Assembly (NCBI RefSeq): GCF_016458235.1 | Contig: NZ_JAEMHK010000005.1 | Span: 186,001-250,000, forward strand | Direction: 5' to 3' | Source: Geomonas propionica | GTDB taxonomy: Bacteria > Desulfobacterota > Desulfuromonadia > Geobacterales > Geobacteraceae | DNA: 64,000 bases | Part shown: positions 34,102 through 41,809 of the stretch, piece by piece | How positions within the stretch are numbered: the stretch's first letter is position 1 | Layout of the letters: every line of letters starts with the position of its first letter | Translations under genes and position numbers: made by a program | Notes under the pieces: model-generated | Database searches by the model: none | Told to the model about the DNA's origin: nothing | What the model saw: the letters and a program-made list of their open reading frames with translations, nothing else

Positions 34102-34575
34102 TGTCCATCCTCCTTTGGTCGTGTTTGGATTCGACACTCTTGATTCAGCTCCCTTCAGCCAGCTTGTTCCCCTTCCGGATTTGGCTTAGCAAATTCTAAT
34201 CATATCCTTTCCAAAAGCAAGAGTCATCGCACCTATGCCGCCACTGGGGCATTTCGCTCCCCCATGGTTACGTCATTTCGCGCATGGTGCAGCCAGATCC
34301 GGCGTAAAGACCAAACCTTTGGCCCATGCTACCGCCTGGTGACGGCCGGGCGCCGTTGCACCGCAAAAAGGACGTATTAATTTCCAACAGAGGTCGGCCG
34401 GAAATGGGCAAGAATTTCTTACGGTTGGCAGGAAGCACTGCGGCGACCATTCTAATAAACCCGGTCGTCTTCTTACATGTGCGAATTTTGCACAATTTGG
34501 GCACGTTTTCGGCAGATAAGAGGCAACTGTACGTTGGAAGCGGTCGGTGCTTTATTGAATGCTTTGAGGTGTGAA
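34102..34575. other. Gene-free region upstream of the lone receiver gene
   Basis: 474 bases with no credible ORF. The left part should hold the leftward doxX promoter. The middle (34286-34362) can fold into a closed RNA, listed separately. Composition is near the genome average until about 34930. Confidence 0.5.
34286..34362 (+). ncRNA. Possible structured RNA (unclassified)
   Basis: A 77-base element closed by GGTGCA (34286-34291) and TGCACC (34357-34362), with an inner CCAAA-CC-TTTGG hairpin and a GGCG...CGCC pairing. It does not match a riboswitch class I can recall; the ACCAAACC and CGTAAAG words are only weakly like cyclic di-GMP-I aptamers. It lies ~210 bases before a receiver gene. 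The call rests on pairing alone. Confidence 0.25.
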
Positions 34576-34932
34576 ATGAAGAGAAGGGTCCTGATAGTTG
34601 ACGACGTAGAAGATATCAGGCAGATGCTGCGCTTCATGGTGGAAAGGGAAGGGCATGTTATCGTGGCGGAGGCCGCCAACGGTATCGAGGCGGTGGAAAA
34701 ATACCGCGAGCATCGCCCTGACGTTACCATCATGGACATCGACATGCCGCTGATGACCGGTGTGGAGGCTGCGCGCGAGATCCGCGACATGGGCGGCAGC
34801 ACGCGGATCGTCTTCTGCAGCGGGGGGTACTCCAAGTTCGAGACTCCTCCCCGGGAACTGCACAGTGAAGGAAGCACCTTTTTGCGGAAACCGTTTCTTC
34901 CCGCACAGCTGTACCAGGCATTGGCTGCCTGA
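34576..34932 (+). CDS. Single-domain response regulator
   Basis: A 118-residue receiver domain: VDDVED acidic pocket, phospho-acceptor Asp54 (TIMDIDMPLMTG), Ser in VFCSGGYS at the switch position, and Lys in RKPFLPAQL. There is no output domain and no neighbouring kinase. A TTGAGGTG site precedes ATG 34576. Its transcript would continue into the C-depleted repeat region and could end at the hairpin at 35312-35340. Confidence 0.88.
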   Translation: MKRRVLIVDDVEDIRQMLRFMVEREGHVIVAEAANGIEAVEKYREHRPDVTIMDIDMPLMTGVEAAREIRDMGGSTRIVFCSGGYSKFETPPRELHSEGSTFLRKPFLPAQLYQALAA

Positions 34933-34939
34933 ACGGCGA

Positions 34940-35260
34940 CTTTAATTTCGATGCTGCTGATGTTCTGTTGTGTTTTTGATGCTGCTGATGTTTTGGAATG
35001 TTGATTTTGTTGCTGATGTTTTGGAATGTTGATTTTGTTGCTGATGTTTTGGAATGTTGATTTTGTTGCTGATGTCGATGATGTTTTGTCAGTTTTGTGA
35101 TGTTTTTGATGTGTCTTGTGGTGCAATGCTCTGTATCCGTTTCAATGCTTGTTATGTCATGAAATGTAATGCGTTGATGTGATGTGGTGAATGCAATGTT
35201 CTTTTAACTATTACCTTTGTTGCTTTATTTGATGGAGATCCAGGAGTTGTAGAAGTTGTG
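34940..35260. other. C-depleted, T/G-rich low-GC region
   Basis: In the 240 bases 34981-35220 the plus strand has only about 22 Cs (~9 %), and the first 60 of these are about half T and 30 % G. GC is near 35-40 % against ~62 % around it. TGATGT and GTTTTG words recur throughout, including three perfect 28-bp units. No ORF with normal codon use is present on either strand. Confidence 0.7.
34984..35067 (+). repeat. Three perfect 28-bp tandem repeats
   Basis: Units start at 34984, 35012 and 35040, each beginning GCTGATGTTTTGGAATG and ending TTTTGTT. A partial fourth begins at 35068 and an imperfect relative lies just upstream. Because 28 is not a multiple of 3, the frame shifts in every unit, which argues against a repeated protein domain. 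Confidence 0.9.
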
Positions 35261-35455
35261 GCCGTCGAGGCCATGCAGGCAGTCCATGTATTTGATTATG
35301 CTGTTGTGTCGATGGGAGCCGTCTTGGCTCCCATTTTTTATTTGGATGGCATTACCGCATTTCGGTTTTCCGCTGCGACCGGATCGACAGTGGCCTTCGC
35401 GTCTGCGTCAATCGAAATTGATGTATGCGATTTGCCCCTGCTTGTGCTAGGGTAA
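35258..35455 (+). CDS. Doubtful 65-residue ORF
   Basis: A GTG-started frame reads MAVEAMQAVHVFDYAVVSMG and then APIFYLDGITAF, with a hydrophobic character and no recognisable family. AGGAG lies 11 bases upstream. The hairpin at 35312-35340 falls inside the frame, which makes coding unlikely. It is listed only because the surrounding ~600 bases hold no other gene. Confidence 0.15.
   Translation: MAVEAMQAVHVFDYAVVSMGAVLAPIFYLDGITAFRFSAATGSTVAFASASIEIDVCDLPLLVLG
35312..35341 (+). terminator. Intrinsic terminator after the C-depleted region
   Basis: ATGGGAGCC (35312-35320) pairs perfectly with GGCTCCCAT (35326-35334) around GTCTT, followed by TTTTTATTT. No annotated gene ends just before it, so it implies a transcript across the repeat region, either a long receiver 3' end or a separate RNA. 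Confidence 0.85.
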
Positions 35456-35531
35456 TGTTTTTCCAAGCGGCGGCCGCAGCCCCTGCGTCTGGCCACCAGA
35501 AATACAATGAATGGTAGGATGGTATTTCAAC

Positions 35532-36401
35532 ATGACCTCACAACATCTGCAGAAAATCACCGACCAGCTTGACAGCCTCCATGGCCACGCCTATTTCCGG
35601 GTGGAGGAGGGCGCCCTCAAGGAATGCCTGACCGCGATGATCCTCGACGCCGTGGAGGGCGATCTTGCCGAGCAACTGGCCAGCGGCGCCTTCGATCTGG
35701 AAGTGAGCGTCGGGGTCCAGGAGGGGGAGAGCGAACCGACTGTCGATTTTCGCGTCGATCGTCCCGGCGTGATTTACCGTTCCGATGCCCCCGTCTCGCG
35801 CCTCAGCGTTCCGGCACTGGAGGATCTGACCCGTTTCCTTGAGAACCTGGCACAACAGGCACAGGCGGCGCCGGTGAGCGAGGAAAAGGGGAGCAGCAGC
35901 AACATCGTGCGCAAGCAACAGGACCACGACCACCACGAAAAAGAGGCAGCCGCGGCCAGGCTCAAGGTCACTCCGCAGTGGCTGAAGAGCGTGGTTCCTT
36001 GCACCGATTACAGTTACGACGAGATCGACGGCAAGAAATACATCCGGGAGTACTACTGGTCCCGCGAGTTGATCGAGCGGCTCTTCAAGATCAAGTCGAC
36101 CAAGACTACCCCCGAGGACCTGCAGTACGTGGCGCAGGAATGCTGCGAGGGCGACACCGACTGGGCGCGCGACCTGATCGCCCGGCTCAAGTCCCCTAAC
36201 CGCCCCGAGCAGCAGCAAAAAGAGCAGCCGCAGAAGAACCAGCCGCAAAAGGAAAAGGAGAAGGGCGCCGTTCAGCAGCAGGCCAAGCCTGCGGCAGGCG
36301 ATCGTCCCCGCAGCCGCTCCCGACACCGCAAATCCTTCCGGAACAGCAAGGATGGCGCCCGCAAGTCCGAGGGCGCGGGCGACGCGAAGAAACCTTCCTG
36401 A
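35532..36401 (+). CDS. Unknown protein with a long charged, low-complexity C-terminal tail
   Basis: 289 residues, not recognised. Residues 1-~115 look folded (alternating acidic helices and strands). There is a Gln/His-rich linker (~118-140; KQQDHDHHEKE), a second folded part (~142-222) with KVTPQWLKSVVPCTDYSYDEIDG and Cys pairs ECCEG, then a Gln/Lys/Pro-rich and finally Arg/Ser/Lys-rich basic tail (PRSRSRHRKSFRNSK). No signal peptide or membrane segment is present. The basic tail suggests nucleic-acid or ribosome contact, which is an inference only. Start ATG 35532 is chosen over TTG/GTG options upstream. Confidence 0.75.
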   Translation: MTSQHLQKITDQLDSLHGHAYFRVEEGALKECLTAMILDAVEGDLAEQLASGAFDLEVSVGVQEGESEPTVDFRVDRPGVIYRSDAPVSRLSVPALEDLTRFLENLAQQAQAAPVSEEKGSSSNIVRKQQDHDHHEKEAAAARLKVTPQWLKSVVPCTDYSYDEIDGKKYIREYYWSRELIERLFKIKSTKTTPEDLQYVAQECCEGDTDWARDLIARLKSPNRPEQQQKEQPQKNQPQKEKEKGAVQQQAKPAAGDRPRSRSRHRKSFRNSKDGARKSEGAGDAKKPS

Positions 36402-36420
36402 TTTTCCGGTTTCCTCTTCC

Positions 36421-36474
36421 CGGATCCCCTCACCCTGACCCTCTCCCGGAGGTAGAGGGGATGTGGGCGTCAGG
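36421..36474. repeat. GC-rich extragenic repeat (CCCTCACCCTGACCCTCTCCC type)
   Basis: CCCCTCACCCTGACCCTCTCC followed by a GGAGGTAGAGGGGA half forms an imperfect hairpin. It is the short extragenic repeat type common in GC-rich proteobacteria and related to those at 18511 and 49829. Confidence 0.55.
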
Positions 36475-36503
36475 GGCATAAAAGCATGTTTGCGGACCTA
36501 CGA

Positions 36504-36541
36504 AAAAAGGTCCCCCTCGACGCACGAGGGGGACCTTTCTA
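36504..36541. terminator. Bidirectional terminator
   Basis: AAAGGTCCCCCTCG (36505-36518) pairs perfectly with CGAGGGGGACCTTT (36524-36537) around ACGCA. It has CTATTT on the right and A-runs on the left, serving both the unknown gene and the leftward haemerythrin operon. Confidence 0.9.
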
Positions 36542-36615
36542 TTTGGGTTGGGGGCGGCGGAACAGTTCCTTCGCTGCTCCATTGCTCGCTTGGGGAAACG
36601 CTGCGCTACCGCACT

Positions 36616-37017
36616 TTACTGCTCGCGCAGATAACGGGCGAAAGCGGTGTCAACCTTCTTGATGTGCCGGATGAGCCAGTCGGCGAGAGTTCGGTTGGTC
36701 TGGATCACCAGGGGGAGCGTCGCCCCCTCCTCGCGGAAGGAGCTGGTCAGCTTGTGCACGTCGGCCATGAAAGCGACGTGCTGCGCCTTATGTGCCGGGT
36801 AGTCGGGATAGTTGCTCCCTTTTTGCAGTTGCTCTTCCGCGGCGAAGTGTTCCTTGACGTAGTCCTCAAGAAAGAGCAACAGCTTCAGAACTTCCTCGTT
36901 GCCTTTCCCCTCGTTGCAGGCCGTCAACAGGCGGTCGAACCTCCTGAAAATCTCTTTGTGCTGCTCGTCGATCTCGTTCACGCCGATGGCGAGGTCAGTG
37001 GTCCACTCGATGTTCAT
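36616..37017 (-). CDS. Bacteriohaemerythrin (last gene of RR-kinase operon)
   Basis: A 133-residue haemerythrin with the di-iron ligands in DEQHKE, VKEHFAAEE, HKAQHVAFM and RHIKKVDTAF. It is cytoplasmic. It lies 67 bases downstream of a Cache kinase gene on the same strand with no terminator between, so the kinase-regulator pair and this O2-binding protein are probably one operon. AAAGGAGCG precedes the ATG. Confidence 0.92.
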   Translation of the reverse strand: MNIEWTTDLAIGVNEIDEQHKEIFRRFDRLLTACNEGKGNEEVLKLLLFLEDYVKEHFAAEEQLQKGSNYPDYPAHKAQHVAFMADVHKLTSSFREEGATLPLVIQTNRTLADWLIRHIKKVDTAFARYLREQ

Positions 37018-37084
37018 GTCTCGCTCCTTTTTGGTTTGGGTGCTGTAGTAATGTCGGGCTCTTGGCGCTGTTGCTGCGCAAGCA

Positions 37085-39091
37085 TCAGGGCTCGTTTTCC
37101 GGCGGGGCTAGTGGGTCCAGCCCCGGCAGTTCGATTTCGAAGCAGGTACCCATGCCCGGGGTGCTCGACACCCTGATGTCTCCGCCGTGGTCCTTGACGA
37201 TGCCGTAGGAGACCGAGAGGCCGAGGCCGGTGCCGGTGTCCTTGGTGGTGAAGAAGGGGGTGAATATCTTCTCCAGGTGCTCGGGGGAGATCCCCTTGCC
37301 GGTGTCCCGGATTTCCACGATGCAGCCGTTGCCCGGGCCGTGACGGCGGGTGGTAAGCCGCAGCGTCCCCCCGTCGGGGAGCATGGCCTGCACTGCGTTC
37401 AGGATGATGTTGCTGAAGACCTGGCGCAACTGGTCGGTGTCCCCGGTCACCGGTCCCAGGTTCAGGTCGTATTCCCATTTCACCGAAACCGTGTCCATCG
37501 GGACCTGGTGTCTGATCTGGGCCACGATGTCGTCCAGCACCTCGTGCACCATGAACTGGCGCTGGTTGAGCGACTTCTGGCGCGCGAAGGTCAAAAGGTT
37601 CCCGACGATCTTCGCCATGCGCTCGGTCTGCTGGCTGATGATCTCCACCTCTTCGCGGTTGGGGTGCTCGTTGGGGAGGCACATCTCCAGCACCTCGGTG
37701 TTGCCGCGGATGATGGCCAAGGGAGTGTTGATCTCGTGCGCCACGCCGGCGGCGACGATGCCCAGGTCCGCAAGCTTCTCGGCGCGCGCCAGGTCCGCCT
37801 GGGTCTCGGCTAGGAGCTTGGTCTTGTCCGAGAGCTGCGCGGTGCGCTCCTCGATCTTCAGCTCCAGGGCGCGGTGCAAAAGGCCGATCTCAGCCTCCTG
37901 GCGCCCCAGGGCCCGGGTCATCAGGTTGAAAGCCTCGGCCAGGTCGCCCACCTCGTCGGTGGACTGCACCTCGATCTGCAGGTCGCGCTCGCCCCGGGCC
38001 ACCCGGTGCGCCAGCTTCTCCAGTTCCTTGATCGGGCGCGCCAAGAGGGTTCCGATGAAGCCGGAGACCGCGATGCCGATCAGCGAGGTGACGAAGAGCA
38101 CCAGGTACAGGATCGAGTTGACGCTCTTTTGCATGTGGGTGTAGGGCTTTTCCAGCATCCCCACATAGAGAGAGCCGATCGCCTTCCCCCGCAGGTCGAT
38201 GATCGGCTCATAGGCGGTGAAGTACCAGTCGTTGACCACGAAGGCGCGGCCGATCCACTTCTTCTTCTCCTGGATCACCTGCTTGTAGACCTGCTCAGAG
38301 ACCCGGGTGCCGATGGCGCGGGCCCCGTCGGTGGTGCGCACGTTGGTGGCGATGCGGGTGTCACCGAGGAAGATGGTGGCGCTCCCCACGTCCGTCCCCT
38401 TGAACTGCACCCCCTCGTAGACGATCTCCTTGATCTTGTCCACCAAGGCGTTGTTGTTGTTGAGGAGGATGCCGCCGTAGAGCGCGCCGATCACGGTGCC
38501 GGCGCTGTTTCTGAGCGGGAAGGCGGAAACCATGATCATGCCCGAGCGTTCCGTCTTGTCGGCGCGCGGTCGGGCGTGCGGGGTGGAAATGAGGGGGATG
38601 GTGGCGCGGTTGGTAAGGGTGATCCCCTCCCTGCCCAGTTCGTCCGGGGTAAGCACCGTGGTCCCGGTGACGGCGATCCCCTTGAGCGCCTGTTCCACGA
38701 AGTAGGAGGTCTGCCGGTCCCCTTTGAGCTGCGGGCTGTGAGCTCGGAAGAGCACACGTCCGGAGGCGTCGACCGCGGTGAGCATGTCGAGGTGCTTGTT
38801 CTCCATGCGGCTGCGCAAAAGGGACTGGATGTTCTTCTCGCCGGCCACGATGGAGTTGGCGTTGTAGGGGTTGGTGGCGGTGAGGTCCATCAACTCCCGG
38901 ATATGCTCAAGCTCGTTCCGGTACACCTCGCGCGCCGAGTTGAGGTCGGTGCGCACCTTTTCCTGCGCCTGGCTGGCGATCTTGTCGTTGATGATGTAGA
39001 GGCCGGCCAGGGAGCAGATGAAGAAGGCGACGAAGAGGGGGGCGACGGAGCCGACGGTGAGCTTGGCCCGGATCGGGAAACGCCTGAGCAT
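37085..39091 (-). CDS. Cache-domain sensor histidine kinase (paralogue of the fdh-linked kinase)
   Basis: 668 residues with the same layout as the kinase at 9752-11740: membrane helix ~13-33, large periplasmic Cache region with YGGILLNNN, WIGRAFVVNDWYFTAYEP and GSLYVGMLE, second helix, HAMP, coiled coil, HisKA with His452 in AAGVAHEINTP, and HATPase with NAVQAMLPDGG and GTGLGLSVSYGI. The start codon overlaps the stop of the sigma-54 activator by one base (TGATG). The two kinases are close paralogues over their whole length, so the sensed ligands may be related. The C-terminal tail is acidic and Pro-rich. Confidence 0.93.
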   Translation of the reverse strand: MLRRFPIRAKLTVGSVAPLFVAFFICSLAGLYIINDKIASQAQEKVRTDLNSAREVYRNELEHIRELMDLTATNPYNANSIVAGEKNIQSLLRSRMENKHLDMLTAVDASGRVLFRAHSPQLKGDRQTSYFVEQALKGIAVTGTTVLTPDELGREGITLTNRATIPLISTPHARPRADKTERSGMIMVSAFPLRNSAGTVIGALYGGILLNNNNALVDKIKEIVYEGVQFKGTDVGSATIFLGDTRIATNVRTTDGARAIGTRVSEQVYKQVIQEKKKWIGRAFVVNDWYFTAYEPIIDLRGKAIGSLYVGMLEKPYTHMQKSVNSILYLVLFVTSLIGIAVSGFIGTLLARPIKELEKLAHRVARGERDLQIEVQSTDEVGDLAEAFNLMTRALGRQEAEIGLLHRALELKIEERTAQLSDKTKLLAETQADLARAEKLADLGIVAAGVAHEINTPLAIIRGNTEVLEMCLPNEHPNREEVEIISQQTERMAKIVGNLLTFARQKSLNQRQFMVHEVLDDIVAQIRHQVPMDTVSVKWEYDLNLGPVTGDTDQLRQVFSNIILNAVQAMLPDGGTLRLTTRRHGPGNGCIVEIRDTGKGISPEHLEKIFTPFFTTKDTGTGLGLSVSYGIVKDHGGDIRVSSTPGMGTCFEIELPGLDPLAPPENEP

Positions 39092-40470
39092 CAGCGGATG
39101 CCCTCGTCTTCAAGGCCGTACTCCTCGATCTTGCGGTCCAGGGTGCGCCTGGCGATTTCGAGGATCTTGGCGGCGCGACTTTTGTTGTTGCCGGAGGCCT
39201 TGAGGACGTGCAGGATGTGTTCGCGCTCCACGGTCTCCAGGGAAACCAGGCGCTTGCCGCCGTCCTGCCTGGTATCGGGAAGCTGGGGCGGGGTGCGCCA
39301 GACCGGCAGGGTCTCGGCGGTGATGGTGTTGCCGCGGGTCAGGATGGCCGCGCGTTCGATGGCATTTTCCAACTCGCGGATGTTGCCGGGCCAATTGTAC
39401 GATTTCAGAAGCTGCATCGCCTCGCGGGTGAAGTCGCTGATGTCTCGCTTCATGCGCGCCGCGTACTTGGCCAGGAAGTGCCGGGCCAAAAGCTCGATGT
39501 CATCGCCCCGATCCCTTAAAGGGGGGAGGTGCAGCGAGATCACGTTGAGCCGGAAGAATAGGTCCTCGCGGAAGCGCTTCTGGCGCACCTCTTCTTCGAG
39601 GTCCTTGTTGGTCGCGGCCACGAAACGGATGTCGACGCTTTTGGCCTTGGTGTCGCCGACCGGAATGAAGTCTCCCTCCTGCAGCACGCGCAGCAGTTTC
39701 GCCTGGATGGCCTGGCTCATGTCGCCCACCTCGTCCAGGAACAGCGTGCCGTGGTTGGCCGCCTCCAAAAGTCCCTTCTGGGCGTTGATGGCGCCGGTGA
39801 AGGCTCCTTTCACGTGGCCGAAAAGTTGGCTTTCCAAGAGGGTATCGGAGAGGGCGGCGCAGTTGATGGTGAGGAAGCGTTCCTTCGCCCGGGGACTGTT
39901 GTTGTGGATCAGGCTGGCGATGAGCTCCTTGCCGGTCCCGGATTCCCCGAGGATGACCACGTTTGACTCGCTCTGGGCCACCAGCATGGCCATGTCGTGC
40001 ACCCGCCTGAAGGTCTCGGAGTTGAAGATGAGAGGGGTCGCCGCCGAGGGGATGCCCAACTCGTCCTTGAGCGCAGTGTTTTCCTTGAGCAGTTCCTTGC
40101 GCTCCAGCACCTTTTCCAGGATGCCGAAGATCTTCTCCTTGGGGAAGGGCTTGGTGACGTAATCGTAGGCGCCCAGCTTCATCGCCTCGATGGCCGAATT
40201 GATGGAGGCGTAGGCGGTCATCATGACCACCGGGACGTCCAGTTTCATCCTCTTCACGCGCTGCAGTATTTCCAGGCCGTCCAGGTCGGGCATTTTTACG
40301 TCGAGGAGCATCAGGTCGCCGTCGTCAAGCCCCCGGTTCTCCAGGCAGTTCATCAGGGAGGTGCCGGAGCTGAACACCTCGAGCTCCAGCCCCTTGGCCG
40401 ATAGAATCTTGCTCAGGTACCTGAGGATCTCGACCTCGTCGTCGCAAATGATCACCTTGCCGTTATACAT
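39091..40470 (-). CDS. Sigma-54-dependent NtrC-family response regulator
   Basis: 459 residues: receiver with DDEVE, Asp57 (LLDVKMPDLDG) and Lys in TKPFPKE; AAA+ domain with Walker A GESGTGKE, GAFTGA, GTLFLDEVGDM and REDLFFRLNV; and a Fis-type helix-turn-helix (AAKILEIARRTLDRKI). It is the partner of the kinase at 37085 and a paralogue of the regulator at 11737. Its targets are not shown by the sequence; no -24/-12 promoter was seen in the adjacent intergenic region. A predicted sigma-70 promoter lies ~90 bases upstream. Confidence 0.93.
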   Translation of the reverse strand: MYNGKVIICDDEVEILRYLSKILSAKGLELEVFSSGTSLMNCLENRGLDDGDLMLLDVKMPDLDGLEILQRVKRMKLDVPVVMMTAYASINSAIEAMKLGAYDYVTKPFPKEKIFGILEKVLERKELLKENTALKDELGIPSAATPLIFNSETFRRVHDMAMLVAQSESNVVILGESGTGKELIASLIHNNSPRAKERFLTINCAALSDTLLESQLFGHVKGAFTGAINAQKGLLEAANHGTLFLDEVGDMSQAIQAKLLRVLQEGDFIPVGDTKAKSVDIRFVAATNKDLEEEVRQKRFREDLFFRLNVISLHLPPLRDRGDDIELLARHFLAKYAARMKRDISDFTREAMQLLKSYNWPGNIRELENAIERAAILTRGNTITAETLPVWRTPPQLPDTRQDGGKRLVSLETVEREHILHVLKASGNNKSRAAKILEIARRTLDRKIEEYGLEDEGIR

Positions 40471-40897
40471 AATTGTTGGTCACCTGTAGTCTTGGGGCGG
40501 CAGCATTTCGGTGTGCTACACGGCGCTTGGGAGCTGCCCCGGATTGTGTAGACACCGGATCACTATCTTTCGCCTGAGCCTTTCTTGTCAAGGGAAAACC
40601 TGACCAGGCGCAGTTCTGGCCCCGGTCTCTCTCCTGTGCGGCGACGGGCCCGACGGGCGGGTGGCGAGAGTGGGGGGAGGATAGTCAGGATTGAGTTGAA
40701 CTGTTGCAAATACTGGATCAGGAGCGGCCGTTGCTGTACGACGCGAGGATGCCACTGTCTCAGTACCACGTTAGTTCGCAAAGGCTTAGATGATACCACT
40801 TTCTCCTTTGAATAACCATATCCGGTAGGAATTATGTTACTCTACCGCACTGATCAACGACCTCATGGCAACAAAATAACAGCAGCAAGGAGCTTTC
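40471..40897. other. Divergent intergenic region of the second two-component operon
   Basis: 427 bases without a credible gene. It holds the predicted leftward promoter (40562-40591) and two related short dyads in the leader, GTGT-GCT-ACAC (40511-40521) and GTGT-AG-ACAC (40546-40555). A weak TTGAAT near 40808 may serve the rightward small membrane-protein gene. Confidence 0.5.
40562..40591 (-). promoter_or_regulatory. Predicted sigma-70 promoter of the RR-kinase-haemerythrin operon
   Basis: On the minus strand TTGACA (40591-40586), an 18-base spacer, and GATAGT (40567-40562). The leader would be about 85 bases and contains the two GTGT/ACAC dyads. Confidence 0.55.
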
Positions 40898-41242
40898 ATG
40901 ATTTTTTTTGCTATTCTCTTTAAGGCGATTGCCTGGATCGTTGTCTTCCGTTCTGCCTTGAAGGCGGACGGTCGAGGGATGCTGTTGCGTGCCGCGGCCA
41001 TCGCCGTCACACTGACCGTGGCTGACCGATTCAGCGTCGCTGCCAATCTGCGCCTCTCCGCGCACCTGCTCACCCTGTTCCTTTACCTGCTCATGTCGTT
41101 CAGCCTCATTCCCGCCGCCTGGAAAGTTCGTAACTCCATGTTTTCCTCGGCATGCGGGGTGGTGGGGACGCTGGGCGCACTGGCTGGGGTGAATTTCACC
41201 ATGGATCTCGTGCGTGGCCTGGTTCCGTTTCTGAACCGCTAG
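40898..41242 (+). CDS. Small integral membrane protein of unknown function
   Basis: A 114-residue hydrophobic protein with about four helices (FFAILFKAIAWIVVF; MLLRAAAIAVTLTVADRF; LLTLFLYLLMSFSLIPAAW; FSSACGVVGTLGALAGVNF). No family is recognised. GCAAGGAGCTTTC precedes the ATG. A DUF3124 lipoprotein-like gene starts 56 bases later on the same strand. Confidence 0.75.
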   Translation: MIFFAILFKAIAWIVVFRSALKADGRGMLLRAAAIAVTLTVADRFSVAANLRLSAHLLTLFLYLLMSFSLIPAAWKVRNSMFSSACGVVGTLGALAGVNFTMDLVRGLVPFLNR

Positions 41243-41298
41243 CCCCCCAGGCCACGCCTGCTATACTGCTCCGGTCACCGCCGGATATGGAGGAAGCC

Positions 41299-41775
41299 AT
41301 GCGTCTTGCCGCGTCTTTGTTACTGTTCGCTCTGCTCGCCCTGCCGGTTTCCGGCTGGTCCGCCTCGGACCAGGTCCACCTTTCCAAGGGGCAGACGGTG
41401 TACGTCCCTGTCTACTCCAACGTCTTCAGCGGACCGCGCAACCTGCCGTACCAACTGGCCGCTACCTTGAGCATCAGGAACACGGATATGGATTCGTGGC
41501 TGCGCATCACCGCCATCGACTACTACGACACCAGCGGCAAGCTCCTGCGCCGCTACCAGGACAAGCCGGTCTCTCTAGCGCCGCTTGCCAGCACCTACGT
41601 CCACATCGAGGAGAAGGACGTGGCGGGTGGCTTCGGCGCCAACTTCATCGTGAAGTGGCAGGCAGACCGCACCATCAATGCCCCTATCATCGAATCGGTC
41701 ATGATAGGCGCCACTTCCGGACAGGGGATTTCCTTCGTCAGCCCCGGACAGGTGGTCCGTCCGGGCATCAGGTAG
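41299..41775 (+). CDS. DUF3124-domain exported protein
   Basis: 158 residues. A signal peptide (MRLAASLLLFALLALPVSGW, cleavage after SA-like residues near 22) is followed by a single beta-rich domain with VYVPVYSNVFSG, LAATLSIRNTD, ITAIDYYDTSGKLLRRY and the FIVKWQAD/PIIESVMIG end, which fits DUF3124. It is periplasmic or outer-membrane associated; the role is unknown. GGAGGAAGCC precedes the ATG. A P-type ATPase gene follows 34 bases later and may be co-transcribed. Confidence 0.82.
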   Translation: MRLAASLLLFALLALPVSGWSASDQVHLSKGQTVYVPVYSNVFSGPRNLPYQLAATLSIRNTDMDSWLRITAIDYYDTSGKLLRRYQDKPVSLAPLASTYVHIEEKDVAGGFGANFIVKWQADRTINAPIIESVMIGATSGQGISFVSPGQVVRPGIR

Positions 41776-41809
41776 TCTGCCGCCGCACGTTCGTGCGGGA
41801 GGAGCAGCC

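Noticed and set aside
34984-35067. CRISPR array
   Set aside because: The 28-bp units are directly adjacent with no spacers and no cas genes are nearby; it is a tandem repeat.
34473-35126. Leftward ORF of 217 codons over the receiver gene and the 28-bp repeats
   Set aside because: Half is antisense of the receiver domain and the rest is His/Gln/Asn/Lys low-complexity from the C-poor repeat, with a changed frame in every unit.
37874-40162. Rightward ORF of 762 codons opposite the second kinase/regulator pair
   Set aside because: The minus strand carries complete HK and NtrC-type domains; the plus frame only mirrors them.
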